NCBI GenBank assembly: GCA_913031035.1
Contig: CAJWGN010000003.1
Coordinates: 1 to 64,000 of the forward strand
DNA length: 64,000 nucleotides
Direction: 5' to 3'
Source: an uncultured Gammaproteobacteria bacterium
GTDB lineage: Bacteria; Pseudomonadota; Gammaproteobacteria; Pseudomonadales; Pseudohongiellaceae
Shown here: one piece after another, positions 20,427 through 29,650 of the stretch
Position numbering within the stretch: the first letter of the stretch is position 1
Layout: the number at the start of each line of letters is the position of its first letter
Program-made: the position numbers and the translations under genes
The notes under the pieces: generated by a model
Database searches by the model: none
Told to the model about the DNA's origin: nothing
The model's input: only the letters and a program-made list of their open reading frames with translations

Positions 20427-21560
20427 TTGCCCATGGAATTGAATTCAATAGAAGAAATAATAGACGACCTCCGCCAAGGCAAAATGGTTGTGTTGATGGA
20501 TGATGAGGATCGCGAGAACGAAGGTGATCTTGTCATCGCGGCAGAGCGAGTGCGGACAGAAGATGTTAATTTCATGGCAACAAACGCAAGAGGTTTGATC
20601 TGCCTGACCTTAACTCCTGAGCGGTGCAAGTATTTGAAGTTGCCATTAATGGTGGATGACAACAATACGCCCTATGAAACCAATTTTACTGTTTCGATCG
20701 AAGCGGCCAGTGGCGTTACCACAGGAATCTCCGCGGCAGATAGAGCAAGAACAATTCAAGTGGCTGTGAGTCGAGATAGTCAGCCTGAGGATATTGTTCA
20801 GCCTGGACACGTGTTTCCAATTATGGCTCAGCCCGGTGGAGTGCTTCGCCGAGCAGGGCACACCGAAGCTGGATGTGATCTCGCAAGAATGGCAGGATAT
20901 TCAGCGTCATCTGCAATCGTAGAGATAATGAATGAAGATGGCTCTATGGCTAGAAGGCCTGACCTCGAGGTGTTTGCCAAAAAGCATGGGCTGAAAATCG
21001 GAACTATTGCAGACCTGATTCACTACCGTATTGCCAACGAGCATACGGTGGAGAGGACGGAATCAAATGTTTTACAAACAGAGCATGGCGAGTTTAACGT
21101 ACACACCTACAAAGATTCTCTCAGTGGCAGTACGCATTTGGCCTTTGTAAAAGGCGAAATTGAAGCCGGAGAGCCTTGTTTGGTGAGAGTGCATATTCCT
21201 AATACCGTTCGAGATACTTGTGAAGTCTTTAATTCTGGTCGAACCAGTTGGTCTTTTGCTTCGGCATTAAAACGAATCAATGAAGAGGGCAAAGGAGTTG
21301 CTGTGCTGCTGTCTGAAGAAGACTATGGCCAAAACATGGCTCATAATCTGGCAACAGCCGTTGGTTCCCCTGGTGAGGCCCAGCCGACCAGCAGAACCGG
21401 TAGTGATCTAACCATAGGGACGGGTTCTCAAATACTTCGGGACGTAGGAGTGGGGAAGATGAGATTACTTAGTTTTCCCGCGCGCTTTAATGCTATTTCC
21501 GGCTTTGATTTAGAAGTTGTCGATTTTGTGGCATTTGATCGTGAAGGCTTGGATGAATAA
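20427..21560 (+). CDS. ribB: 3,4-dihydroxy-2-butanone-4-phosphate synthase with degenerate GTP cyclohydrolase II-like C-terminal domain (RibBX type)
   Basis: MDDEDRENEGDLVIAAE, GHVFPIMAQPGGVLRRAGHTEAGCDLARMAG; C-terminal half lacks the GCHII CxC zinc motif. Confidence 0.92.
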   Translation: MPMELNSIEEIIDDLRQGKMVVLMDDEDRENEGDLVIAAERVRTEDVNFMATNARGLICLTLTPERCKYLKLPLMVDDNNTPYETNFTVSIEAASGVTTGISAADRARTIQVAVSRDSQPEDIVQPGHVFPIMAQPGGVLRRAGHTEAGCDLARMAGYSASSAIVEIMNEDGSMARRPDLEVFAKKHGLKIGTIADLIHYRIANEHTVERTESNVLQTEHGEFNVHTYKDSLSGSTHLAFVKGEIEAGEPCLVRVHIPNTVRDTCEVFNSGRTSWSFASALKRINEEGKGVAVLLSEEDYGQNMAHNLATAVGSPGEAQPTSRTGSDLTIGTGSQILRDVGVGKMRLLSFPARFNAISGFDLEVVDFVAFDREGLDE

Positions 21561-21611
21561 TTATAAAAATTTTGGATTTTTAATCTCGCCATGCGAGCAA
21601 TGCAATAGGGA

Positions 21612-22094
21612 TTGGATATGAACATTAGAACTATTGAAGGTAACTATAACAACGCTTCAGCAAAATATGCCATCACGGTAACTCGCTGGAATAGCTTCAT
21701 TGTTGATCGCCTTTTAGACGGAGCGTTAGAAGCGTTAAAGATGCATGGTGTTAGCGAGAAAGACATCACCATCATTAAGGTGCCTGGTGCATTTGAATTG
21801 CCACTGGCGGTCAAAAAGCTGTTGGCATCAGAATCATTCGATGCAGTGATTGCATTGGGGGCAGTGATTCGTGGCGGTACCCCGCATTTTGATTATGTGG
21901 CAGGCGAGTGCGTTAAAGGCTTGAGTCACGTTAGCCTTGATAGCTCAGTGCCGGTCACCTTCGGTGTCTTAACGGTTGATTCAATTGAGCAAGCAATTGA
22001 GCGAGCGGGCACTAAAGCGGGAAACAAAGGTGAAGAAGCAGCGCTCACGGCGATGGAAATGGTCAGTCTTTCACGCCAGTTGGAAGTTAAGTGA
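21612..22094 (+). CDS. ribH: 6,7-dimethyl-8-ribityllumazine synthase
   Basis: [15 protein letters not shown]...[24 protein letters not shown]...[37 protein letters not shown]. Confidence 0.96.
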   Translation: MDMNIRTIEGNYNNASAKYAITVTRWNSFIVDRLLDGALEALKMHGVSEKDITIIKVPGAFELPLAVKKLLASESFDAVIALGAVIRGGTPHFDYVAGECVKGLSHVSLDSSVPVTFGVLTVDSIEQAIERAGTKAGNKGEEAALTAMEMVSLSRQLEVK

Positions 22095-22570
22095 GCGCTG
22101 AAAAAAAGCCTTCTTCGGTCGCGTCAACTCGCTCAAACCAAAAGCGAATTCCTTTAGTCCAGCGCCGTAAAGCCCGTCGGGTTATTTTGCAGGCGGTTTA
22201 TCAGTGGTTAATGACGCAAGACAATCCCAAGGACATCGCTAAACAATACCGCGAAGAAACGGAAGGGAAAGTTGACTGGGATTATTTTGGTGAAATATTC
22301 GTCGAAATCCCAGCACAGGTCGAACAGCTCAATGAGCACCTGGCACCAGTAATAGATAGGGAGTTAAAGTCATTAGACCCTATCGAGAAGGCTTTGCTGT
22401 ATCTCGGCACATACGAGTTGGCTTTCCGAATAGATGTACCTTATCGAGTGGTGATCAATGAGTGTGTCGAGCTTGCTAAAGTGTTTGGCGCCACCGATGG
22501 TCATAAATACATAAACGGCGTATTGGATAAGTTGGCGAAAACTTTAAGGGCAGTAGAGCGCAGTGCCTAA
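22091..22570 (+). CDS. nusB: Transcription antitermination factor NusB
   Basis: [17 protein letters not shown]...[51 protein letters not shown]. Confidence 0.95.
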   Translation: MSAEKKPSSVASTRSNQKRIPLVQRRKARRVILQAVYQWLMTQDNPKDIAKQYREETEGKVDWDYFGEIFVEIPAQVEQLNEHLAPVIDRELKSLDPIEKALLYLGTYELAFRIDVPYRVVINECVELAKVFGATDGHKYINGVLDKLAKTLRAVERSA

Positions 22571-22736
22571 TGTGTAGTCTGAACTATTGGGTTAGGGAAA
22601 TCTGGCCCTTTGTATTGGAAAGGTTGTTGTTTCTTTATTTTTAATATTATCTGCAGCGCCATCTGCTTTTCTATTTCTTAACTTTGGCCTAATTAACGTT
22701 TAACGATCAGTAAGCTATCACTTCACTGTTGCTACT

Positions 22737-23774
22737 ATGAGTCTTTCCGAATTCGACACTATATCGCAGTACTTCAATAGCGCTAAGCTAGGCTTTAGCC
22801 GAAGCGGCGTTAGCGTAGGAATTGGTGATGATGGCGCGGTAATCGAGTCTCCGCAAGGAGCGCCTATTAGCATGTCTATGGACTTGCTTGTAGAAGGCGT
22901 TCACTTCCCTGTCAAAGCAGAGGGTCGGCACGTTGCAAGTAGGGCGCTGGCAGTTAATCTCAGTGACTTAAGCGCGATGACAGCAAGACCTCTGTGCTTT
23001 ACCCTGGGCTTGTCTTTGCCAAGTTTAGACAATGATTGGCTTGAAGGATTTAGTGAAGGTCTGTCCTCAATGGCCAAGCGCTTTGACTGTCCTTTGGTGG
23101 GAGGAGACTTAACCCGCTCACCGGCTGGAACGCCGATAGTGATTGCGATACAAGTTCATGGATACCATCTCGACAATGCTCCGGTTTTAAGAAGCACCGC
23201 TCAAAGTGGCGATGGCGTATTTGTAACCGGGACATTAGGTGACGGTGCAATTGGGCTGTGCAGTTTGGGTTTGCAATCCCATTTAGGAAGTTCGATTGCT
23301 TTAGACCTTGCCGCTCTTAGTGAGGAGCATCGAGCCTACCTCAGCGGTGCTTACTATGCGCCAGAGCCCCGAATAGACTTCGCGCTAGCTGCGGCCAGTT
23401 TGATGACAGCCTGTATCGACATCTCTGATGGTTTGGTGGGCGATCTAGGCCATATACTTGCCGGCAGTGGGGTTGGTGCAACAGTGAATAGCACTCTAAT
23501 CCCATATTCACTTGCCGCGCTGGCTCATGTTAGTTTGGAGGGCCGCTTACAGGCTGCGCTGTATGGCGGCGATGACTACGAGCTTTGCTTTACAGCCCCT
23601 GCACATGTGACGGAGCAACTTTACCGGATTGCTGCCAGTCACAATTTAGGCCTGCAGAAGATTGGCGAGATTACTCCGGGGAGCAAGCTGCGCCTGCTAA
23701 ATGGGAGTGGCATTGAAATTCTAAGCCACAATCAAGCTTATCAGCACTTTGCTCCGAGGGCTTCAGGGCAGTAG
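22737..23774 (+). CDS. thiL: Thiamine-monophosphate kinase
   Basis: SVGIGDDGAVIESPQGAPISMSMDLLVEGVHF; VGGDLTRSP; CIDISDGLVGDLGHIL; GGDDYELCFT. Confidence 0.95.
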   Translation: MSLSEFDTISQYFNSAKLGFSRSGVSVGIGDDGAVIESPQGAPISMSMDLLVEGVHFPVKAEGRHVASRALAVNLSDLSAMTARPLCFTLGLSLPSLDNDWLEGFSEGLSSMAKRFDCPLVGGDLTRSPAGTPIVIAIQVHGYHLDNAPVLRSTAQSGDGVFVTGTLGDGAIGLCSLGLQSHLGSSIALDLAALSEEHRAYLSGAYYAPEPRIDFALAAASLMTACIDISDGLVGDLGHILAGSGVGATVNSTLIPYSLAALAHVSLEGRLQAALYGGDDYELCFTAPAHVTEQLYRIAASHNLGLQKIGEITPGSKLRLLNGSGIEILSHNQAYQHFAPRASGQ

Positions 23775-23819
23775 TATTGCATTTGATTAATATAGAACAG
23801 CTAGCTAACCCCCAATGAC

Positions 23820-24305
23820 ATGTTTGCTATGAACAGTGCCCCAAAATCAGTTTGGCGCAATCCTATACATTTCCTTGCCTTTGGCTTGGGCAGCGGGGCA
23901 TCGCCTTATGCGCCAGGAACCTCTGGCACTGCAATGGCAGTAGCGATTTACTGTTTGCTGCCTGAAATGTCAGTGTTGGGCTACGCGGTATTCCTTGTAA
24001 TAACCAGTTTGGTAGGCATTTATCTTTGTGACAAGACCTCCAAAGATCTTGGTGTTCACGATCATGGAGGCATAGTCTGGGACGAATTTGTAGGCTATTG
24101 GATTACTATGTTTCTAGCCCCTAGCGGCTGGATTTGGATAATATTGGGCTTCATATTTTTTCGTATTTTCGATATATGGAAGCCATGGCCCATAAAATGG
24201 GTGGACAAAGAAGTTCATGGGGGCGTTGGAATCATGCTAGATGACATTTTAGCAGGTATAATAGCGGCTCTGTGTATCCAAGCTCTGGCATTTTGGTTGC
24301 TGTGA
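23820..24305 (+). CDS. pgpA: Phosphatidylglycerophosphatase A
   Basis: FGLGSGASPYAPGTSGTAMAV; DHGGIVWDEFVGYWI; FRIFDIWKPWPIKWVDKEVHGGVGIMLDDILAG. Confidence 0.95.
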   Translation: MFAMNSAPKSVWRNPIHFLAFGLGSGASPYAPGTSGTAMAVAIYCLLPEMSVLGYAVFLVITSLVGIYLCDKTSKDLGVHDHGGIVWDEFVGYWITMFLAPSGWIWIILGFIFFRIFDIWKPWPIKWVDKEVHGGVGIMLDDILAGIIAALCIQALAFWLL

Positions 24306-24362
24306 GGTCTATAGATATAAAAGTAGTTGGCAATTCACATTGCCCGTAAAGAGGAAAATCTG

Positions 24363-24947
24363 TTGCCAGTAACCTTTGCCGCATCGGCTCAACTGCCCAC
24401 CCAGTGGGGGCTATTCACTATCCACGGATTCGAAGAAACAGCCACTAGAAAAGAACATGTGGCTCTGGTGTTAGGCGATATAGATTCAGTAGACTCTGTG
24501 TTGTGCCGGGTTCACTCTGAATGCCTGACGGGCGACTGTATGTTTAGTTTGCGCTGCGACTGTGGGCCTCAATTGCAGCACGCTATGCAGGCGGTGGCGC
24601 AAGCGGGAAGTGGCATAATCCTCTATCTACGCCAAGAAGGCCGAGGTATTGGCTTGCTAAATAAAATTAAAGCTTACGCGTTGCAGGACTCAGGCGCAGA
24701 TACGGTAGAGGCCAACGAACAGTTGGGTTTTGATGCCGATGGTCGTGAGTATGCTATCTGCAAACCCATGTTTGAGCACTTCAAGGTCGGCAAGGTTAAG
24801 TTAATGACGAACAATCCTCGCAAAGTCGAAGCACTCGAGAGCATGGGTGTGCAGGTGACCGAGATTGTTCCTATCCATATGGGTTCAAACCCTCACAATG
24901 AAAGCTACCTGGCTGTTAAGGTCGATAAGCTTGGTCATATGATGTAG
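24363..24947 (+). CDS. ribA: GTP cyclohydrolase II
   Basis: [46 protein letters not shown]; likely TTG start at 24363 after GAGG (ORF track starts 24327). Confidence 0.94.
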   Translation: MPVTFAASAQLPTQWGLFTIHGFEETATRKEHVALVLGDIDSVDSVLCRVHSECLTGDCMFSLRCDCGPQLQHAMQAVAQAGSGIILYLRQEGRGIGLLNKIKAYALQDSGADTVEANEQLGFDADGREYAICKPMFEHFKVGKVKLMTNNPRKVEALESMGVQVTEIVPIHMGSNPHNESYLAVKVDKLGHMM

Positions 24948-25028
24948 TTGAATTGAGATTGGTGTAGCTGAAATTCGCGTCATCATATTCATCATGGCTT
25001 CTATTTAGTTTGCAGAGAGTTAACCTTT

Positions 25029-25715
25029 TTGAGCGCCATAGACTTACCACCACAAAAACGCATTACTATTGATTTCATTCGTCACGGAGAGCCTGAGGGT
25101 GGGGACATCTTGCGGGGAAGAGTAAACCCGGTGCTGACAGCCCAAGGCTGGTCTCAAATGCGCAACGCAGCCGCATTGGATGGTAGCCACAAAGCATCAG
25201 CTCTTACTCCTCCTTGGACTCACATAATCTCTTCACCACTTTTACGCTGTCGCGAGTTCGCTGACCGCACTGCTGGCTCAGTTAAACTATCAGCTAGCAT
25301 AGAGGATCAGTGGCAGGAAATTGACTATGGCGATTGGGATGGAATGTTGATCAGTGATTGGCGTAAGGTCGCTGCTGAGCAATTCAAAGCGTTTCAGACA
25401 GACCTCGCCGCATTGGCGCCACCAAATGGTGAAGACTACCTTTCTTTTAAAGAAAGGATCCAATCAGCATTTGAAGGATTGGCTGAATTGCCTGATAAAA
25501 GTCATGTTCTGGTTGTGACTCATGGTGGGGTACTGCGGGTCGTGCTGCCAACCGTTCTAGGTATGCCGTTAAATAAAAGCTTTCCGCTTTTTATACCCTT
25601 CGCTTGCTATAGCAGGGTTAGTGTTGATGTTGTTGAGGGGAAAACGTATTCGGCGCTCATGTTTCACAATGGTGCCGAATACGCTGCGGGCAACTATAAG
25701 CTGGTTAAAGACTAG
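25029..25715 (+). CDS. Histidine phosphatase family protein, candidate alpha-ribazole-5'-phosphate phosphatase
   Basis: TIDFIRHGEPEGGDILRGRVNPVLTAQG; LVVTHGGVLRVVL; location next to cobalamin genes. Confidence 0.75.
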   Translation: MSAIDLPPQKRITIDFIRHGEPEGGDILRGRVNPVLTAQGWSQMRNAAALDGSHKASALTPPWTHIISSPLLRCREFADRTAGSVKLSASIEDQWQEIDYGDWDGMLISDWRKVAAEQFKAFQTDLAALAPPNGEDYLSFKERIQSAFEGLAELPDKSHVLVVTHGGVLRVVLPTVLGMPLNKSFPLFIPFACYSRVSVDVVEGKTYSALMFHNGAEYAAGNYKLVKD

Positions 25716-25731
25716 CGAGTAGACTTTATAG

Positions 25732-25759
25732 CAACTGACTTAACCCAACTGACTTAACC
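25732..25759. repeat. 2 x 14-bp exact tandem repeat (CAACTGACTTAACC) plus partial third copy
   Basis: Read directly, intergenic between the phosphatase and cobO copy 1. Confidence 0.8.
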
Positions 25760-25766
25760 CAACTGA

Positions 25767-26375
25767 TTAGTAGTCGATTCCTTTCTGAACTTTGACTCCA
25801 TCATAAAACGCATGCTTAGATTCACCTAATTCGGTAACCGTGTCGGCAATTTCAATAAGTTCTTTTGAGGCACTGCGACCGGTAACGATAACGTGCTGCA
25901 TCGGAGGGCGGTTTTCTAATGCGCTAATCACCATCTCCTTGTCGAGATAGCCATAGGTGAGCATGTAAGTGAGCTCATCCAGCAAAACTACGTCAACATC
26001 CTTATTGTTCAATAGCTCAGCTGCTTTTTCCCATGTAGCCACCGCGGCAGCAATGTCTGCCTCACGGTCTTGGGTCTCCCAGGTGAAGCCAGTGTTCATG
26101 ACATGAAATTCAACCTGTGGGTGATCTTGAAACAAAAGATGCTCGCCGGTTTCCCACACGCCCTTAATGAATTGAATGACTCCGCAGCGTAAGCCGTGAC
26201 CAACGCTGCGGGCCAGCATGCCAAATGCAGAAGAACTTTTACCCTTACCGTTCCCGGTGAGGACTATCATAAGACCCTTATCAATAGTTGCTTGTGCAAT
26301 TTTGCCATCGATATGGGCTTTTTTACGTTCCATTGCTTTCTTATGACGTTCGTTTCTATCATTCTGCTTTGACAC
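25767..26375 (-). CDS. cobO: Cob(I)alamin / cob(I)yrinic acid a,c-diamide adenosyltransferase (CobO/BtuR), copy 1
   Basis: GLMIVLTGNGKGKSSSAFGMLARSVGHGLRCGVIQFIKG; VVLLDELTYMLTYGYLD; VIVTGRSA. Confidence 0.95.
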   Translation of the reverse strand: MSKQNDRNERHKKAMERKKAHIDGKIAQATIDKGLMIVLTGNGKGKSSSAFGMLARSVGHGLRCGVIQFIKGVWETGEHLLFQDHPQVEFHVMNTGFTWETQDREADIAAAVATWEKAAELLNNKDVDVVLLDELTYMLTYGYLDKEMVISALENRPPMQHVIVTGRSASKELIEIADTVTELGESKHAFYDGVKVQKGIDY

Positions 26376-26414
26376 GTTTATCTCCGTTCATTATTAACTG
26401 AAAAGGATGCAGGC

Positions 26415-28280
26415 TTAGAAATTTAATCGAAGACCTACATAAGAGCTTCTGTCTGCTGAATTATAATCAAATATTTCTTGGTATTCTTCATCCAGAAAAT
26501 TCTCAATTCTAGCGTAGACTTCTATTGTTTCATTAATCTTGAAATTTGCATTTATATCCAACACGCCAAAGTTTTCCAAGGACACCACTCCACCTCTAAT
26601 CTCATCAATGGAGTCTTCTGAGGTGCGGTAGAACGCGTTAAAAGATAAGCGCTCATCTGTGCTCTTGTAGGAGACGCCAATATTGGTCAAGGCTTCAGGT
26701 CGACGTCTGCGTTGTAGGCCGTTGGGGCGTTCGGTGTCATTGTAAGTGTAATTGGCGTTTAGATTCCAATTACTATTAAGTGCAAAGTTGCCAGACAGTT
26801 CAACACCTTTAGACGTGCTAGTGCCGATATCTTGCAGGTAGCCGCTGAAACCCGCGATGTCAAAAACTATGGCATCTTCGATCTTTTGATCAAAGTAAAC
26901 AGCTTCCAATTTAAGGCGTGTCCCGGCATAGTATTCAACACCAATCTCAAAGCCTTGGCTATTTTCTTCTTTAAGCGTTACCAGCGAGGCCGGAGGAGAC
27001 GAAAATGCGCCTGCGTTATACGCAACTTCGGCGGGTGCTGGTGCTCGAAAACCCGTTCCGAAACTCGATTTGAATTTAATCGTATCGGTGGAGTTAAGCT
27101 CCATCAAATAAGCGCCGGTTACTCGGTAGCTTGTGTGTTCACCGAACTCGTCGTTGTCATCTTGACGCACACCGGCAGTGAAAAACAGTGTTTCCGAAAA
27201 CTTGCTAAGGGCCTCAACGTAAAAGCCCTTATTATCGCGAGTCGCATTATTGTTGCTTTCTTCTTCTAGATCTACACCAAACACAAGGTCGAGTTGTTCA
27301 AGGCTCTTAAGTTGGCCGACGTATTCCCAGCGCTCTAATTCGCCAAGTGCGGTAAAAGACGAAACACCAAGGGCAAGATTGTCTCGATCACTTTCTGTAT
27401 TGGAATATGCCAAGGAATGACTCATAGATTCGGTAGAGTAAACTGCGCCGAGTCGGGTGGCTTGTAATTCAGAGATCGAATTACAGTCGTGAACTGTGCC
27501 GCCGGAGAAACAGCCGTCAAATTGTGCGTTGGCATCTACGTCACGATGCACTAAGTCGATTCTCAAATTCTCTGAGACGTTGAGACCGAATCGGGCGTGA
27601 ATAGTGTCGTTATCGTAGCCGTCGTCATCCATTAAAACATTGTCTGAATCTCGGGTATTAAAGCCGTCAACCTCTAAAGTGCTAGCAGCTATAAAAAAGT
27701 CGACTGTGTCGTTGCCGCCGCTTATATCGCCTGAAACTTGAGTTGTTCCAAAGCTACCCGATTGCATGTCTATGTTGCCGTCAAGCCCTTTACTGCCGCG
27801 GCTTGAGGTGATGTTGATAACTCCACCTGCGTCGGCGCCGAAGCTCAATCCCTGTGGTCCGCGGAGTATTTCAACTCGGTCTATACCTGAGCTCACGACA
27901 TGTTGAAGCTGAGGGCCAACTTGAGTGCCGCTGGGGTCAGCAAGCTTCAAGCCATCAAAGCGTAAAAGGGTTCTAAATCCTTCTTCACCACGAATACGTA
28001 AAGAGGTCGCAGCGCCTATGCCGCCATTGCGAGAGACGCTGACCGCAGGAAGTTGACGAATAATGTCAGTAAGAGATTGATTGCCGCGTGCGGTGATTTC
28101 TTCTTTTGTTAAGATTGATACAGAAGTGCCAACTTGCTTGACAGGTACCGGTATGCGGTTAGCGACGACGATGATTTCTTCTAATGGGTCGGTCGATTGT
28201 GCAAGTGCGTTGTGGCTCAACAGCAATGCCGCTGCCACTGTAGAAAGGGTAAAAGGTAAGCTTTTCATTTTAGTTCCCAA
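26415..28280 (-). CDS. btuB: TonB-dependent cobalamin outer-membrane receptor BtuB
   Basis: Signal peptide; EEIIVVANRIPVPVKQVGTSVSILTKEEITARGNQSLTDIIRQLPAVSVSRNGG; RVEILRGPQGLSFGADAGGVINI; preceded by cobalamin riboswitch. Confidence 0.93.
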   Translation of the reverse strand: MGTKMKSLPFTLSTVAAALLLSHNALAQSTDPLEEIIVVANRIPVPVKQVGTSVSILTKEEITARGNQSLTDIIRQLPAVSVSRNGGIGAATSLRIRGEEGFRTLLRFDGLKLADPSGTQVGPQLQHVVSSGIDRVEILRGPQGLSFGADAGGVINITSSRGSKGLDGNIDMQSGSFGTTQVSGDISGGNDTVDFFIAASTLEVDGFNTRDSDNVLMDDDGYDNDTIHARFGLNVSENLRIDLVHRDVDANAQFDGCFSGGTVHDCNSISELQATRLGAVYSTESMSHSLAYSNTESDRDNLALGVSSFTALGELERWEYVGQLKSLEQLDLVFGVDLEEESNNNATRDNKGFYVEALSKFSETLFFTAGVRQDDNDEFGEHTSYRVTGAYLMELNSTDTIKFKSSFGTGFRAPAPAEVAYNAGAFSSPPASLVTLKEENSQGFEIGVEYYAGTRLKLEAVYFDQKIEDAIVFDIAGFSGYLQDIGTSTSKGVELSGNFALNSNWNLNANYTYNDTERPNGLQRRRRPEALTNIGVSYKSTDERLSFNAFYRTSEDSIDEIRGGVVSLENFGVLDINANFKINETIEVYARIENFLDEEYQEIFDYNSADRSSYVGLRLNF

Positions 28281-28379
28281 TGAATCTGCGGGCCTAATCG
28301 CTAATGCGAAGGCTAATAAGTTTCAGGTTCAGTAGGGAGGGAATAGGCAGGAGAATCCTGATAACAAGATTCCTCCACT

Positions 28380-28540
28380 GATGTAGCCCTCCGCTGCATC
28401 TGGTAGTGACTTTATGTAGGCTGGTATCGGACTTGCTTTTGAAACCCGTATCGAGGTTTCAGCGGCTTACCGTTGCGGGGGCAGTGTTGGATTTACACCA
28501 ACTTCCCAATTAAGTCAGCCGACCTAGCGCTGGCACCTAA
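28380..28540 (-). ncRNA. Cobalamin riboswitch upstream of btuB
   Basis: Minus strand GGTGCC...GGGAAGTTGGTGTAAATCCAACACTGCCCCCGCAACGGTAAG...AAGTCCGATACCAGCC (B12 box-like). Confidence 0.95.
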
Positions 28541-28642
28541 TAAAGAATGTTCGTATCAGAGCACCAAGATGGTCTGGTTCGGACAGCGAGGAGTCTATAG
28601 ACAAGCATTTGGTGAGTCAATTGACATCTATAGACTGGATCT

Positions 28643-28672
28643 TTGACAGTTCGAAGGACTAGTCTCTATAAT
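28643..28672 (+). promoter_or_regulatory. Consensus sigma70 promoter TTGACA-N18-TATAAT
   Basis: TTGACA 28643-28648, TATAAT 28667-28672, just upstream of the riboswitch. Confidence 0.75.
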
Positions 28673-28683
28673 CACCACAGTTT

Positions 28684-28900
28684 TAGGTGCCTGTATGATG
28701 GTTGAAATCAGTACAGGGTAAACGGGAACGCAGGTGATATTGAGCTTTACGGCTCACAAATCCTGGGCTGCCCCCGCAACGGTAACTTCTCATGGCATTT
28801 GTCATTGGAATAAGCCCGACACCGGCCTGAGCTATGTGATTCTCATATCTTGCAGCAATGCGTCTGAGTATCGCTCGGTAATAAGCGGAGGGCTTATCTG
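28684..28900 (+). ncRNA. Cobalamin riboswitch upstream of cobO copy 2 and the cob/btu operon
   Basis: TTTTAGGTGCC...GGGAACGCAGGTGATATTGAGC...CAAATCCTGGGCTGCCCCCGCAACGGTAAC...AAGCCCGACACCGGCC. Confidence 0.95.
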
Positions 28901-28909
28901 AATCGATCA

Positions 28910-28934
28910 AGGAATAGTCTTTTCCTGATTTTTT
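28910..28934 (+). terminator. Candidate intrinsic terminator in the riboswitch expression platform
   Basis: AGGAA-TAGTCTT-TTCCT followed by GATTTTTT. Confidence 0.4.
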
Positions 28935-29031
28935 CTCATCCCTTCTTTCAAATCATTGGCCAGAGCTCTCAGCTTATGGGTTTTGCCGATAGTTTCCCCT
29001 GCTTTTCTAGTACTGCGATGGACTGAAAAAA

Positions 29032-29622
29032 ATGGCTAGCCACAAAGAAAAAATGCAAAAACAGAAAGAAAAGGTGGACGCAAACATCGCCAAAGCGGAA
29101 ATCGACCGCGGCACTGTTTTATTGCTCACAGGCAATGGCAAAGGTAAAAGTAGTTCTGCCTTTGGTATGGTGCTGCGCTGTTTAGGACACGGCTATAGGG
29201 TTGGTATTGCACAGTTTATTAAGGGCACTTATTTCACTGGCGAGAAAGAATTTTTAGCACCCATGACCGATATGATTGAATTTCATCAAATGGGTACTGG
29301 TTTTACCTGGGAGACACAGGATAAATCTCAAGATATTGAAGCGGCCAAAAAACTCTGGGTCATCGTTGAAAAGATGCTTAAAGATGAATCGCTCTATTTG
29401 GTTGTTCTCGACGAGCTTACCTATATGATCGCTTATAACTACCTCGATGAAGACGTGATTATCGATGCGATTAGAAATCGCCCGGAGTCACAAAGCGTGG
29501 TTATTACCGGACGTGGTGGTGGTGCAGCCCTCAAAGATTTCGCAGATACTGTATCCGAAATAAAAGCAATAAAACATGCCTACCAAGCTGGCATTAAGAT
29601 GCGCAATGGGATTGACCTTTGA
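29032..29622 (+). CDS. cobO: Cob(I)alamin adenosyltransferase CobO/BtuR, copy 2
   Basis: GTVLLLTGNGKGKSSSAFGMVLRCLGHGYRVGIAQFIKG; LVVLDELTYMIAYNYLDE. Confidence 0.95.
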   Translation: MASHKEKMQKQKEKVDANIAKAEIDRGTVLLLTGNGKGKSSSAFGMVLRCLGHGYRVGIAQFIKGTYFTGEKEFLAPMTDMIEFHQMGTGFTWETQDKSQDIEAAKKLWVIVEKMLKDESLYLVVLDELTYMIAYNYLDEDVIIDAIRNRPESQSVVITGRGGGAALKDFADTVSEIKAIKHAYQAGIKMRNGIDL

Positions 29623-29650
29623 TGGTTTATTTCTGTAGAACGAAACCGTA

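Noticed and set aside
26832-27269. 145-aa plus-strand ORF inside btuB
   Set aside because: Antisense shadow of a confident TonB receptor gene, no family-like motifs
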